Positions 10,620 to 23,669 of a stretch of 64,000 bases of DNA are shown here, piece by piece; within the stretch, counting starts at the first letter, position 1; each line of letters begins with the position of its first letter. Source of the DNA: Petaurus breviceps papuanus. Its lineage: Eukaryota > Chordata > Mammalia > Diprotodontia > Petauridae. The stretch lies in contig JAMXIF010001164.1 in the NCBI GenBank assembly GCA_028583685.1, positions 4,247,982-4,311,981 of the forward strand. The letters run 5' to 3'. The translations under genes were made by a program, and so were the position numbers. The notes beneath the pieces were generated by a model that had not been told where the DNA came from, searched no databases, and saw nothing but the letters and a program-made list of their open reading frames with translations.

Positions 10620-12160
10620 TGAACTCAGAGGTTTTAGAATTTTCATCAATAAGGATTGAAATCGAAAGGATTTGTCTGCTTAGCCCTCAGGTAACCAGAA
10701 AAGTTTATTAACTAAAACGTTCTCCAGGCATTCAGTTTGATCAACATTTTACTTGATAAGCTTCACAGTTAATCTGGGTCAGACTGGGCTCCAAATCACA
10801 GGGTCCTATTTGCAAAGATCTCTTCACTAATGCTTGGCTGATGCATCAGTCCAGTGAGTTCTCTTCTGAATTTTTCATCCTCATTCTTTATCCTTATCTT
10901 GGTTCTTAGATGTTTAGACATGGGAAGGAATGGGAGATATCCAGTTGGAGCAGCATGAGTTGTTTTCCCTCACTCTATGTGATAGAAGTAAGGAATGATG
11001 AGAGCAACAGAAGAAAAACTGGAAGAAATGTGAAAGTGTAATTCTTTCTTCCTACCAACCTTCCTTCCTATTGCCTCATTTTAGCCAACCCCCTCTTCTG
11101 GGCATCTAAAGTAGGTACCCCTACTTTAGATTATATGAGGAATATATAGATTATATATGTATATATATATATAATTATATAGATTATATGAGGAAGTCTC
11201 ATTCCCATTTGGGCCCCCTCTTTGACTGACAGCAGTCTAGAAATGTCATCTTATATTTTCATTTGCTATTTCCCTTTGTAAGGTGGGAGTAAGAGGTATG
11301 CACGTGCACGTTTTTTAAAGTGTTATGTTTTTAAAGTATTTTTTAAGTGAACCCCCCCCCCAAAAAATGAGTCTCCTGATCACATAACGTAAAAGAATAC
11401 AGCACTCTTAACCATCTTTTCCACTTCTTAGACCAGTGCTAAGTGCAGTTGAGTTGATGTCAGAAGTGGGTCCAGGGTCTGGAATGGAGAAGTTCATGGC
11501 CACATTTAAACTGTTGTTTAACATTATTATTATTATTAATGCTAAAATGTTGTTCATAGTGGTTATTTCTCTATAGGACCCTCAGTTTGAGTTGAGAGAA
11601 TGGTGTTGAGTGGTATAAAAATTTATGAATATTTTTGAAAAGCCATTAAGATCAAATGTTCTCATGCCCCTGCTAGACTTACATGGGCTCCACAACCTTC
11701 TGCATTGTCATTGCCCCTCCTAGCCATTTACTCTTTCTTTTCCTGTCCTGCAGAGTATCTATCTGTGACAGATGTGAGTCCTTCACTGATAGAGCCTTAT
11801 GGAAACAAAAGAAAAACAGAACTTTCAGGAGACGCAGACAACTGTATTTTAAGTTTCTTTTTGGATACCTGGGTTCAAGCCTTGCCTCTGGTCACTGATA
11901 GCCATGTGACTGTGGGCAAATTAACAGATTTCAGCACTAGATCTTTTCTCCCAAGACTAGATTCCGTACTTTGAAATCCTCAGACAAAGTATTATTAATT
12001 AGTATATTCTCTGAGTACTCAAGCAGTCTAAAACAAATGGCTTTTTTTCTTTTGTGAAATATGATCAGTTCTGCTAGAGTGAACATTGGCGTGTGAGCAA
12101 TTGATTTAGGATCATAACTGGGATCAATTTGCAGAATTTAGATTATGATCAGAAGTTGCT
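10620..12160. other. CNNM1 intron, unassigned
   Basis: No gene seen. A TA-rich patch at 11129-11195 contains the string agattatatgaggaa twice. A C run of about ten lies near 11352. Confidence 0.45.
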
Positions 12161-12164
12161 GTAC

Positions 12165-12330
12165 CAGAATGTTTTTTTTTAAGCAATCGGGGTTAAGTAA
12201 CTTGCTCAAGGTTATGCAGCCAGTTATTTCTGGGTGTGGTGCTAAGTATCTGAGCCCTGATTTGATCTCCAGGTCATCCCAACACTGGAGCTGGTGCTCT
12301 TTACTTGCTGAGCCACCTGGCTGCCCCTAC
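12165..12330 (-). repeat. tRNA-derived SINE, solo right-type monomer
   Basis: Antisense copy of the monomer found in the dimers. Read on the - strand it carries ggtggctcag and accacacccagaaataact, the diagnostic states of the right monomer. The poly(A) tail appears as a T run at 12173. The flanks share aatgttt. Confidence 0.85.
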
Positions 12331-12483
12331 CTAAATGTTTTGACAGATTCTTTTTGACGTTCTGTGTATTTGTGCCACCAAATAATGGGTCCCAAAATTC
12401 TAACTTTTGCTATTTCAGGGTCATGTAACTATATGCAATTCCAATGAATTTGGCATAGCTAAATGACGATAAGCCAAACTCAA

Positions 12484-12560
12484 TTCTCTCTCTCTCTCTG
12501 TCTCTCTCTCTCTCTCTGTCTCTGTCTCTCTCTGTCTCTCTCTCTCTGTCTCTGTCTCTC

Positions 12561-12618
<58 letters not shown>

Positions 12619-12733
12619 CCTCTTTCTCCTCCTCTTTCTCTTTTTCCCCCTCCCTCTCTTCTCTCTCTCTCCACTTCTTTCTCCCTCTCTCTATCTTTTT
12701 CTATATCTTTCTGACAGTCTCTATCTCTATCTC
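12484..12733. repeat. Long TC/TCTG microsatellite
   Basis: About 250 bases of almost pure pyrimidine on the + strand, mostly (TC)n with TCTCTG variants, decaying to TTTC/CCTC types. It generates spurious SLSLSL and RERERE reading frames. Confidence 0.97.
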
Positions 12734-12735
12734 AG

Positions 12736-12790
12736 TTAGAAGGAAACTCAGAGATCATCTAGTCCAACCCAAGAATCCCCAATACAATTA
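12736..12790 (-). repeat. CR1/L3 3'-end fragment
   Basis: Complement of a CR1-clade 3' terminus: cagagatcatctagtccaac. Only about 55 bp is recognisable. Confidence 0.5.
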
Positions 12791-12799
12791 TTGTCAGCA

Positions 12800-13440
12800 G
12801 TTGTGATCACTAACATGGGCCTCACTGCTGAGGATCCAACAGGTATATAACAAATGAGCATCATGCCAGACTTCTGCTTCACATCCCTATCTGTGCACAC
12901 TAAGGGAAAGTACCACCTCTGTACCACCCAAGTTTGAGGACTCACTGATTCTATACCCAGGACACAGTTGGGAGGAACCATCATTTCTTCATTTTGACTC
13001 ATCCCATGTCACTTGTAGATACAGATGCTGCAACTCAAGCAAGGGTCCTAATTGCTGTGGGGTCTTCGAGTTCCTACCTGTTACCAGGGGGGTAGGGGGT
13101 AGGGGTGGTAAGGCTTCTGAAGCATTGGAGAATCCTCATCCATGCCCACACATCAGTTGTGCCTGTCATGATTTTTAATCCTCCCTCCCCCACCACCCCA
13201 GTCAGAGCCCGCTTGGGTAGCATTCTCTTTCCTAATTTGTATGGTTCCCCTCCAGCATTAAGGCGTCAGATAGCTGGTGATGTTTACCAGCTTAGCCATA
13301 GCTGTTCATAACAGGTAGGATTCCCACACTTGGACATCCTTTGACTAAAGCCTTTGGTCAGGGTTCTTTTCCATCCTCCTTGGAATGTACTAGGCTTTCC
13401 CTCCACACTGTATTTCCTGAGTCTGTGCCTCTGTGTTCTT
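12800..13440. other. CNNM1 intron, unassigned
   Basis: No gene seen. There is a G-rich patch, ggggggtagggggtagggg, at about 13087-13106. Confidence 0.45.
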
Positions 13441-13442
13441 AG

Positions 13443-13618
13443 AAAATACCAAAGGAGGGTGGCTAGGTGGCACAGTGAATAGAGCACCAGCCCTGGAGTC
13501 AGGAGGACTTGAGTTCAAATCCAGCTTCAGACACTTAACACTAAATAGCTGTGTGACTTTGGGCAAGCCACTTAATCCCAATTGCTCTCCAAAAAGCCAA
13601 AAAAAAAAATACCAAAGG
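13443..13618 (+). repeat. WSINE1-like SINE with target duplication
   Basis: tRNA-like head (ggctaggtggcacagtgaat), B box gagttcaaatc, body and A tail. It is bounded by a perfect 13-bp duplication, aaaataccaaagg, at 13443-13455 and 13606-13618. Confidence 0.93.
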
Positions 13619-13861
13619 GAACTAGACAAGGTAAACTTGTTTGCCATGCTCATGATATTGGTCTGTTCCTAATTTCTTCTTTTTATTAAAAGCATTTCTA
13701 TGTCCCTTATTTAAAAGTACCTAAGTATAGGCACATACTTACTTGGAAAGCAAAGTCATCAGTGTCCTATCTAGTGAGGAATGTCAGATTGGAGGAACAA
13801 AACAAGCTTTTACATAGAATTCAGACTAGCTGGGGTTCAGACTCATCAGAAGGAGCATTTC

Positions 13862-14048
13862 TCTTTTTTTTCTTGTTGTTGTTTTTTGCTTTTGGAGGGG
13901 GGGGGGCAATTGGGGTTAAGTGACTTGCCCAAGGTCACATGGCTAGTTTTTGTTAAGTGTCTGAGGCCACATTTGAACTCAGGTCCTCCTGACTCCAGGG
14001 CCCGTGCTCTACTCACTGAGCCACCTAGCTGCCCCAAGCATTTTTTTT
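13862..14048 (-). repeat. WSINE1-like SINE, antisense
   Basis: The poly(T) and G-rich start (gcttttggagggg) leads into the complement of the SINE body and ends in gagccacctagctgcccc. The flanks share agcattt. Confidence 0.9.
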
Positions 14049-14194
14049 CCCTTAAAAATAATTTCCCCACAAAAGAAAAATTGATATCAATTATTCCTTT
14101 AAAAAAAAAAAAGAGAACTGGCCTTCTGGTCTCCAAGATCTTATCAGTCCATGCTCTGCTTCATGCTTACAAAGTCTGAGGAACTCAGAAACCA

Positions 14195-14405
14195 CTGATA
14201 CTTCACCATATTTTGTATTATGGATCTTTTTGGAAGTCTGCCTAAACCTATGGACCCTTTCTCAGAATCATATTTTTAAATGCGTAAAATAAAATCCATA
14301 GAATTTCAAAGGAAACTAATCATACAGAAATGTAGTTTTCAACATATTTTTTTAATAAGTTAATGGACCCCAGGTTAATAATTTCTGGTACAATCCAACC
14401 CAAAC
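14195..14405. repeat. Ancient hAT-like (MER-type) repeat
   Basis: Contains phrases known from old mammalian MER repeats: atggaccctttctcagaatc, then gcgtaaaataaaatccatag and a closing ggaccccaggttaat. Family not determined. Confidence 0.4.
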
Positions 14406-14409
14406 TTGA

Positions 14410-15320
14410 CCAGAGGTTCCCTCTATGATACTGCTGACAAGTTAACAATCTGTTAAATTTTGTTGTGTACCTGGAGGTGTGTGCTGCTGCTGCCCGTCCA
14501 CCACCTATGACTTGGGTTATAATATCACTCTGATCTCTGATTTCACAGTGTGCCAATCCTAGCTCCCAGAGTCACAGGACAGAAAACCTTTTAGGGGGAG
14601 GTGGTAGGAGATGGTAGAGAATGGAGTGACCACCTCTCCCTGTTTACAGGGAGTAAAGAGCTGGGACCAGTAGCAGCCACAGAAAGAAGTGGAAGAAATT
14701 CTTTTAGAGCCTGAAGGGATATGGGAAATGAGCCAGTTCAACCTCCTCCCTTCCCAGAAGAAGGAAATACTATTATCTCCCTTATTGTGAACCAAGAGAT
14801 AAAAGAGCAGCACCTAGCACAATGGCCTTCCTAACCTATGGTTGGGTGAGACACGTATTAACACAGAGGTTATCAGAAAGATCTAGAGCTTTCCTAGGGC
14901 TCTGCCCCTAACACACCCTCCTTCCCCATTGGCAGTGCACATATCATTTGGGGTCAGGACCCTTAAGCTGAGCCTGGGGTTTTAGATCTAGATACCACAC
15001 TAACAGATAAGCTTCTCCCCGAGGGAGGGAGGGACGGACTGGCCTACTTTCCACAGTTACACAAGACTGAGTTAGGTGGGCCCCTGCCGAACCAGTCAGG
15101 ACTGAGGAGCGGTGCCTGCCCAAAAAAACGGCACCATAACAGAAAATGAAGTAAATGTTTTTCTGCTGGATGTGTCTGCCATTAACACAAACTGCTATTT
15201 TGGTGGCACCCTTGAGAATGCCCTCCAATATCCCTGTCCCGACTTATTAACCTCTCTTATTAGAGAATCAGCATGGGACAGTGAGAAAAAGGTACTTCCT
15301 ACCTGAGTGATCTATTGAGA
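14410..15320. other. CNNM1 intron, unassigned
   Basis: Unique-looking sequence without an exon or clear repeat. Confidence 0.4.
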
Positions 15321-15363
15321 TCTGAATCTAAATCTGATTAAATCTAAATCTAAATCTAAATTA
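15321..15363 (+). repeat. Short AATCTA hexamer repeat
   Basis: Several units of aaatct in tandem with variants. It is not the vertebrate telomere unit. Confidence 0.8.
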
Positions 15364-15539
15364 GTTCTTATGCACCAATGAGCTGCTGTCCCTTCAGTCC
15401 TTATCACTAAGTTAGGCAGGTAAAAAGAATGAGCTGTACCTGGCCCTTCTGGGTATATGGTTGTTAAGAGTTGTTGTGGCTAAACAATTAATTACATTCT
15501 TCCAGTCTGCTGATGGGCCTCTCTCTCATCTATTAAGCA

Positions 15540-15699
15540 GCTACTTGGAGTCAGGAAAATGAGTTTGAATCCTGCCTCAAATTTTTACTAACTGTGTAAC
15601 CTTGAGCAAGACACAACCTCTCTCAGATTCCATTTCCTTATCTATAAATGGGGATAATAATAGACCTACCTCACAGGGTAGTTGTGAAATCAAATAACA

Positions 15700-15745
<46 letters not shown>
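15540..15745 (+). repeat. MAR1-like SINE ending in a TA microsatellite
   Basis: SINE body with ctgtgtaaccttgagcaaga and a tail with gataataatagacctacctc. It passes into (CA)n and (TA)n at 15700-15737, so the microsatellite probably grew from the SINE tail. Confidence 0.78.
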
Positions 15746-15777
15746 TATGTTTACACGTGTGTGTATTCTAGCTATTA

Positions 15778-16045
15778 TTAATAATAAGTACTTATTATGT
15801 TCCAGGAACTGTGTTAGAAACTAGTGATACAAGGAAAAAATTGTTTTAGTAGTATAAGGTATTCCCAGATGAGGAACTCCTTCTACTAAAGGAAATTAGC
15901 ACCTTCTCTGAAACTTAGAGGAAGCTTAGGCCAGTGAGAGGTTGTACCTTGCATGGTCAGTAAATGTCAGGGGCAGAATTAGAACCCAAGTTTCTCTGGC
16001 TTCAAGGCCAGCCCTCTCTTCACTAAACCCTGCTGCCTCTGCTCA
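15778..16045 (-). repeat. L2 fragment then antisense CORE-SINE
   Basis: 15778-15840 resembles the L2 3' end complement (cttattatgttccaggaact). 15850-16045 is the complement of the marsupial CORE-SINE whose tail has the caccttctctg-type string, ending in aaaccctgctgcctctgct. Confidence 0.65.
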
Positions 16046-16307
16046 TTTAGAGGTATGTGCAAAACAGCTGCCAGGTAGTCTTGGAGGAAAAATCCCTAAC
16101 AACTAACAGAAAAGCTTTCAGATGTTAGGTGGTGTTTGAGCTGAGTCTTTCGTGAAGGCAAAGGAGGATTACAAGAAGTGGAAGATGGGGAGGGAAAATT
16201 AAGCCTTAGAAGAAATATCTAGATCACCTTCATCCAGTGAGAGAGAAAAACCTGTTAAGGTCTGCAAAATATCTACAGTACTGACCTTCATCCAAGTTCT
16301 TAGACCA

Positions 16308-16562
16308 GTGACTGTGCAGCTGGGTGGCATAGGGCATAGAGGGCCAGGCCTGGAGTCAGGAAGACTCATCTTCCTGAGTTCCAATCTGACCTCAGACACT
16401 TATTAGCTGGGTGACCCTGGGCAAGTCACTTAACCCTGTTTGCCTCAGTTTCCTCATCTGTAAAATGAGTTGGGGAAGGAAATGGGGAACTGCTCTAGTA
16501 TCTTTGCCAAGAAAACCCCAAATAGGGTCACAAAGAGTTGGACATGAGTGAACAACAGCAAA
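16308..16562 (+). repeat. MAR1-like CORE-SINE, nearly complete
   Basis: Head gcagctgggtggcatagggc, body, and full tail through tctttgccaagaaaacccca and gtcacaaagagttggacatg. The flanks share ccagtga(c/t)tg, a probable target duplication. Confidence 0.88.
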
Positions 16563-16599
16563 GGCCAGTGATTGAGGTTTCTTGATTGCCAGGGGCAGT

Positions 16600-17520
16600 C
16601 CTCTTTGAAAGATTCTAAATCACATCTCAGGGAAATCCTAGGTCTTTACCCTTGAGCCATTCAGGCCCTGAAGCCCTCTTGGGAACAAGGACCCAATTTT
16701 CCTCCAAGATATTCACTCTCAATCCTCATGGCTATTAGAAGAATGTGACCCACTTACTTCCACTTGGGTCCAACCTTTAAAGCTGATGCCTTTAAATGAT
16801 GTGTCTCAGTTAGTGAACATAAGAGTGTGGTTAAGAAAGGGATTCCTACTGCACTTTACTATTACTTCTGGTGCATGTTTTGCCAAATGGATTCAAGTCC
16901 TTTTCATCAGGGGGCTAACCTCCTGTACTCAATACAGGTGCTCAATACAATACACATTTTAATTGGATGATGACCACCCTCACATATAGTTTGGTGAGTT
17001 GAGATACAGGAATTCAATTTCCCAAGATTACTCTATAGAATTAGGACTAGAATTCACAAGCTTCTGATTGCTGCACTCCTCAGTTCACATTATAAATGCC
17101 CCTCATTGTAAGTGCTCTCCTCCTCGACAGTTATTTGGGGAGGGCTCAAGGATAGACTTCAGATGGAAATGGGGAAAGGCTTACCTTTATCTTCTGTGGG
17201 TTGCTTTATACTTCAGCACTTTCATGGGGTCCCCATAACCTCATGAAACATTCAGGCAGATTGTAAGCCCTCTCACGCCACAGTAGACAGTCCTCCTAAG
17301 TAGCTATATATTAAAAACTAGGTTAATTGTGGCCAACTTTCTGGTGACGAGATTCTCTGAAGTCACATAGTCTGGGTCTCAGGCAGCAGACCGTTCAGCA
17401 GGTACGTAGAACTTGTGCCCTGCTAGCCTAGCCTTGGAGATATCAGGGTCACCTCCATGTTATCTTGAGACATCAGGGTAGTATTTGTAAAAGTTCATAG
17501 TTGAGGAAATCTGAAGGCCA
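16600..17520. other. CNNM1 intron, unassigned
   Basis: No gene or clear repeat seen. Confidence 0.4.
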
Positions 17521-17524
17521 CTTG

Positions 17525-17705
17525 CAGAAGTTGGACCGAGAGGTAGCACAGTGATGGAGCACACGTATGGTGCTGTCTGCTTCTGTCTGCCTCAGGTTCT
17601 TCTGTGAAATGGGAATACTAGCGCCTACCTATCTTACAGGACAGTAAGAGCAAATGAGATACTTTGTGAACCTTAAAACTAGCTATTATAATTATTGTGG
17701 ATGAC
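17525..17705 (+). repeat. MAR1-like SINE with internal loss
   Basis: Head (gaggtagcacagtgatggag) and tail (actttgtgaaccttaaaact) are present, but much of the middle is missing. Confidence 0.6.
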
Positions 17706-17789
17706 TTTGTGATGGCATATACAATGGACACTTAGATCAAGGAAGCGAGTTTTGAAACCAACCGACTATATTTTCTTTTTCTCCATTTT

Positions 17790-17910
17790 TTGTTTGGTTT
17801 TGGTTTTTTGGAAGCAATCAGGGCTGAGTGTCTGAGGCAAGATTGGAACACAGGTCACCCAGATTCCAAGTCATGTGCTCTATTCTCTGGGCCACCTAGC
17901 TGACCCTTTT
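17790..17910 (-). repeat. WSINE1-like SINE remnant, antisense
   Basis: Complement of the SINE head ends in gggccacctagctgaccc. The body is shortened. Confidence 0.65.
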
Positions 17911-17929
17911 TCTCGGAGTTCCCCAGCAA

Positions 17930-18140
17930 GAGAGGTAGTATGGCTAGTGGGAAGAGAGTTGGCCTTAGAGCCAAAACTTGAATTCAAGTACTGCCTCTGA
18001 TAACGTATTGACTGCATGACCTGGGCTCTCTAGGTACCTCTCTGTCTTAGAAGTTGTACAGATGATGTTGACTTGCATTGGTCCATGAGGTTTCTATACC
18101 AAGAAGTTCCATATATGAGATCGCAGATCTGGTCATTATG
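17930..18140 (+). repeat. Marsupial CORE-SINE with gcattggt tail
   Basis: Head gaggtagtatggctagtggg, then a tail with gttgacttgcattggtccat and agttccatatatgagatcgc. The same family recurs at 15850 (-), 19455 (+) and 25935 (-). Confidence 0.65.
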
Positions 18141-18144
18141 CCCC

Positions 18145-19256
<1,112 letters not shown>

Positions 19257-19454
19257 TAACCTTCATTATTCCTCATGTTATACCCAGCAGCACTCTCGTA
19301 AGGTAGGTCTCTTTGTTTCTTTCTTTCACATAGAGAAACTAAGATGAAGAACAAGATACAACAGTTTTCCCTGGGGCACAACAGAATTCCAAACTTTTGG
19401 TTCCATAGTCAACATGGTTCAGTTTTGCTTGTGTGAGTTCCTTAGATATATAAA

Positions 19455-19685
19455 TTTAAAGAGAGACCATGTTGCCTAGGGGATAGAAAGACATCTTTAG
19501 CATCAGGAAAATCTGTGTTTGATTTATGTTTCTAATATATACAACCTGCATGACCCATGGCAAGTCATTAATTTCCTTGGAGCATAGATAACTCTCTAAG
19601 ACTGTAACTTGCAGAGTAGGTGTTGACATGCATTAACAAGGGGAGGTTCCTCACTGGAAAACCAATTTAATATGCCAGTTAAATA
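19455..19685 (+). repeat. Marsupial CORE-SINE with gcattaac tail
   Basis: Head (gaccatgttgcctaggggat), body, and tail with gtaacttgcagagtaggtgt then gacatgcattaacaagggga. It is followed by TA-rich repeats to about 19760. Confidence 0.65.
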
Positions 19686-19851
19686 TATTTAATATGTATA
19701 CCAATATCAATTAAATATATATATGCATATATATTTAATACCTATACCAATTAATTAACAAGTATGGGCAAAATAAACATAACAATATCAATAATAATGA
19801 AAGCAGGTGCTTTTGGAAGAGAAGGTATTATGATTTCAGAATGGTTTAAGA

Positions 19852-20035
19852 TTTATAATTTCAGGGTGTCTAGGTGGTGCAGTGAATAGAGCACTGGCCC
19901 TGGAGTCAGGAGTACCTGAGTTCAGATCTGGCCTCAGACACTTAACACAAAAACTAGCCATGTGACCTTGGGTAAGTCACTTAATCCCAATTGCCCTCCA
20001 AAAAAAAGCAAAAAAAAAAAAAAGGTTTATAATTT
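19852..20035 (+). repeat. WSINE1-like SINE with target duplication
   Basis: Complete head-to-tail copy with gagcactggccctggagtca, an internal acacaaaaactagcc and an A-rich tail. The 10-bp string tttataattt lies at 19852-19861 and 20026-20035. Confidence 0.93.
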
Positions 20036-20344
20036 AAAGCATAAGTTGACCATATTTGCCCCAAATCCTTTTTATTCTCCTATATAACTCCATGTCAGCA
20101 AGATTTGATGGGGAAAAATTCTTCAAATGTCACATAAAACAGATTACCACCACAGCTGTATGTTAAATGAGAGAAAAACAAGGCTTATCATGCCCTTTAT
20201 TTAAGTTGGTGTTGACACAAAAACTTCTCAGTAAATATCCTTTTTTTCCTCCTAGTCCCTTCTCTTTCTTCCCCCAACACTCCTCCCCCATTCCACATCC
20301 CCCCTCTTCCTTGCAGTTATTTCTGCAAGTTGCTGATCTGGGCA

Positions 20345-20812
20345 TAGTGTAGGGGGAAAAGCACTGGACTTAAGAGTTTGAAGATCTGGGTTTGAATCTT
20401 GGATTCACAATCAATCAGGCAATCAATCAATATTTATTAAACACACACTACGTGCCAAATATAATGCTAAGCCCTGGGAATATGGAGAAAGGCAAAAATA
20501 GTCCCTGCCCTCAAGGATCTTACAGTTGAGTTTGGGAGAGTGTGTAAATAATTAGGTATATAAAAGTCATGTGTAGAGCAGGTAGAAAATAACCTTAGAA
20601 GGGAAGGCTCTAGCAGCCTTATTAGTCATCCATCCTAGGGCAAACCACTTAACCTTTCTTGGCCATTACTTTCTCATCAGTATACTGGCAGTAGGATGAT
20701 TTATGCTAGCTGGTTGCCAGGGTTGTTGTGAGAATCAAGTAAGCTAATGATGGCAAAGCCCTTTGCAACTGTAAAGTGCTTTATAAATACAAGTTATTAT
20801 GGCTAGCAGCAG
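20345..20812 (+). repeat. CORE-SINE split by an antisense L2 end
   Basis: SINE 5' half at about 20345-20405 (cactggacttaagagtttga) and 3' half at about 20615-20812 (gcaaaccacttaacctttct, then aaagtgctttataaatac). Between them, 20406-20614 is the complement of an L2 3' end (caatcaatatttattaaaca, then gtccctgccctcaaggatct). L2 therefore inserted after the SINE. Confidence 0.7.
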
Positions 20813-21184
20813 CAGCAACAGTACCATCATTGTCACTGTACCTGGCTGACCTTTTGAACCAGCCTGACTTAGAGCAACAAATTGTCTCAAGGGTGCTCAC
20901 TCACATAGTAACCCTCACCACATGTTTACCATACTAGGGTTTCAAAGAAGGCATTTTGGAATCACAGACAGAAGAAGAAAAATTCCTTGCACTGTTGCAG
21001 CAAAGGCACGATGTCTGGTGTTTTACAAAGGAGAGTGATCATTTCAACATGTCTCTGAGCATAACAGCTAGAGCTGTGGGAAACGCCACATTAAAACCAC
21101 ATTGTATGGGGGAAGGTTAGAAGATGAGTGTGTATGAAAAGAAACAAGGTACATGTAGCAGAACAGAGGAACGTCGATTTAGAA

Positions 21185-21352
21185 CTGGTCATCCAGTCCA
21201 AGCCCCTCATTTTACTGATTAGGAAACTGAGACCCAAAGGGGTAAAGTGACTTGTCTGCAATCACACAACTAGCAGGGAGGAGAGCTGGAATTTGAACTC
21301 AGGTCCTCAGACTCCCAAATCAGTGCTATTTCCACTACACCATTTCCTCACC
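21185..21352 (-). repeat. MIR-type SINE, antisense
   Basis: Complement of CORE and head: ctgattaggaaactgagacc, then gtgacttgtctgcaatcaca and gaatttgaactcaggtcctc. Confidence 0.65.
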
Positions 21353-21354
21353 CA

Positions 21355-23480
21355 TTGGGATCCTCAAAAAGTGGGTATGGGAACTAGCATATAGACATGG
21401 TAGTACCTACAAATTAAAGATATAGTTGAATTACAGAATGAATCTGCTTTTTCACAAGATAATTCTCTATGACTATCCTCTTCACTCTGGAACCATTTCA
21501 CTGTTAATACAAACCGGTACTAGAGTTGAATAAGAGAAATGAATGACAATAAGATCTGAGCTGCCGATTCTTTTTTCTTATTAGCAGTGATAGGGAAAGT
21601 GTTGACAGCAAGGGAAATTGGGAGTAAAGGCAAGAAGTCTTTGAATTATTTGAGGGCTTTGTTAATTTCCCCCTCCACCATTGTTGGTGATCGGGATAAT
21701 CATGGTAGAATTTGGCTGATGCTTAGATTAGAGCATCCTATGTTTATGGAGACATTTTTGATAGGGGTGGACTTGGTACTGCAAGCCAAGAGACTTCTTG
21801 CGCAACATGAAGTTTTTGTAGGCCTCCATGTATTTGGGGAATAGGAATTCAGTGGTTCCTCAAAGAGCATAAAGCACTATGGCTTGTTCCATAAGATCTA
21901 TCATGGGAAGACACTATGGATCCTTAGGGGAAAAAAACTGCTAACCAGAGAACCTAAAAATAATTGTTAACTAGGTTTTTACATTTTTAAGTTTATTAGT
22001 TAACTAATAATTGTTAACACCTAATTGTTAACTAGGTGTCTTTATTAGTGAATTTTTGAAAGGCCTACAGATATTACCTCATGTCATCACCTGTAGCATG
22101 TAAGGAAGGGTGGGAAAGAAGGTAGGGTTAGCCTAAGCTTCATTTTGCAAATAATGAATGAAATTGAAGCACAAAAAGCCTAGGTATGAAAAGATCAAAA
22201 TTAATATTGCCTTGAGTTTCTACTTGTATTAATTCTGCAATATGTTGTTTGTCCTTGACAATCCTTGTGAGTTAAGGGGAGATTTTATCTCTTACGAGGA
22301 GACAGCAAGTAGTTTTGATTCCCTAGCAAAGATTACAAGATGCAGATAGGTCCCATAAAAACTGAACATTTCTTAATTGTCAGAGAGGGATTTCATTAGC
22401 TTCGCCTGAATGTTCTCAGTATGGCCAATGGTAATGTTCCACAACTACCTTTCTTGTGTGTCAATAAAGAGGGTTCCCTCCTTCTCATTGGGGTTGCTGG
22501 CTTTATTGAGACAAACAGTCTGACTTGTTTTGTTAACAATTATATGTGCCACTGTTAATAAACTGATTTTGCTAAGAGTATGTACCTCAGTTTACCTTTA
22601 TTAAATTTACTTAAGACAAGTGAAGTATTGGAAGAGCTCTGGTAGAATCCATGTTTATTGAGTTATAGGCCAACCATGAAGGGCAGTGTCCCCTTTTCAA
22701 ATCTTGAGGCCACTCTTCCACTACAAATATATATCTGAATAGCTAAAATGTTTTCTTCCACTGAGGAATCTAAGACAAAGTATCATGTGTGGAGGAATGC
22801 GAGAAAAGCAGAGACCAGTTAAATCTGCATTCAAAAACCTTGTCCAAATGTTTTATTTGAAATGCTCTATTTTATTATAAGATTTATAATATTGCTTTGC
22901 AAAGGAGGCAGTTTGTGAGCTCATGCCATGGCTAAAAATAGAACATTTGGGTAGATTCAAGTTCTATCTGAATACCACAGGAAGTAATCATTAGATAAAA
23001 GGATGTTTTAGTCAAGTTGTTTATTAGGCACTTGCTGTTTGCTGGAGACTGTGTTTTTTATTCTTCCTTAAGAATGAAACAGAGCATTGCTTCCATCTCT
23101 AGCTGGTTCCTTTATTTCTCTTTCTTTTGCCCCATTGAAGGGAGGAAGGGGGACTCTGAAGGAACCTGTGAATAATAACAGCAGAAGAGAATGAAAGAGG
23201 ATGGTATAATTCCATAAGAATTCCCTAAGCTGGAGTGTCCATAGTGACTTTCTGAGAGATCTAGCTGCCAGGACTCGACATCCAATTGGCCAGAAGTTCC
23301 CCGGTTGCCCCTGAAGGGGCAAGATAGGATTCTACAGGAGTTCAAAAGGAACACTTAATCCTTGTCTGAGATAAAACATAGCATTAGATTAAACTGTGAT
23401 TACTTTTAATTGAGAATTAGTGAGTACTTTATGAAAGAGCACTCAGATATTTATATAACTTTAAAAGATGGCTCTATACT
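21355..23480. other. CNNM1 intron, unassigned
   Basis: More than 2 kb with no recognised repeat or gene. An 85-codon open frame at 21587-21844 resembles no family I know, has no splice or start context, and is probably chance. A stretch at 21960-22045 repeats ttgttaactagg-type strings. Confidence 0.45.
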
Positions 23481-23483
23481 TTT

Positions 23484-23662
23484 CAGGGGGTGGTAAACTA
23501 TAATGCAAATACCAAATCTGACTCCCAGCCTCTTTTTGTATGGCCTCTGAGCTCAGAATGGTTTTTACATTTTTAAATAAAGTTTTATTGTATTTATATA
23601 CAGTATATGTATATGTATATGTATACATATATATATACACGTATGTAGTTTGCCAACCCCTG
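23484..23662. mobile_element. hAT-like MITE with terminal inverted repeats
   Basis: 17-bp ends: cagggggtggtaaacta at 23484-23500 and tagtttgccaacccctg at 23646-23662. They are complementary at 15 of 17 positions. The interior carries gcctctgagctcagaatggt and tttttacatttttaaataaa, phrases of ancient mammalian hAT MER elements. A TA/GTATAC microsatellite has grown inside it at about 23594-23642. Confidence 0.72.
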
Positions 23663-23669
23663 CTTTATA

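Noticed and set aside
12463-12714. SLSLSL and RERERE frames
   Set aside because: Both strands of a TC microsatellite.
13781-14179. 132- and 96-codon frames on opposite strands
   Set aside because: Both run through an antisense WSINE1-like SINE. Peptides such as GLSDLPKVT recur at every SINE copy.
15321-15363. Possible interstitial telomere repeat
   Set aside because: The unit is AAATCT, not TTAGGG or its complement.
21587-21844. 85-codon open frame in a CNNM1 intron
   Set aside because: No family recognised, not in a transcribed-looking context and single exon. Probably chance.
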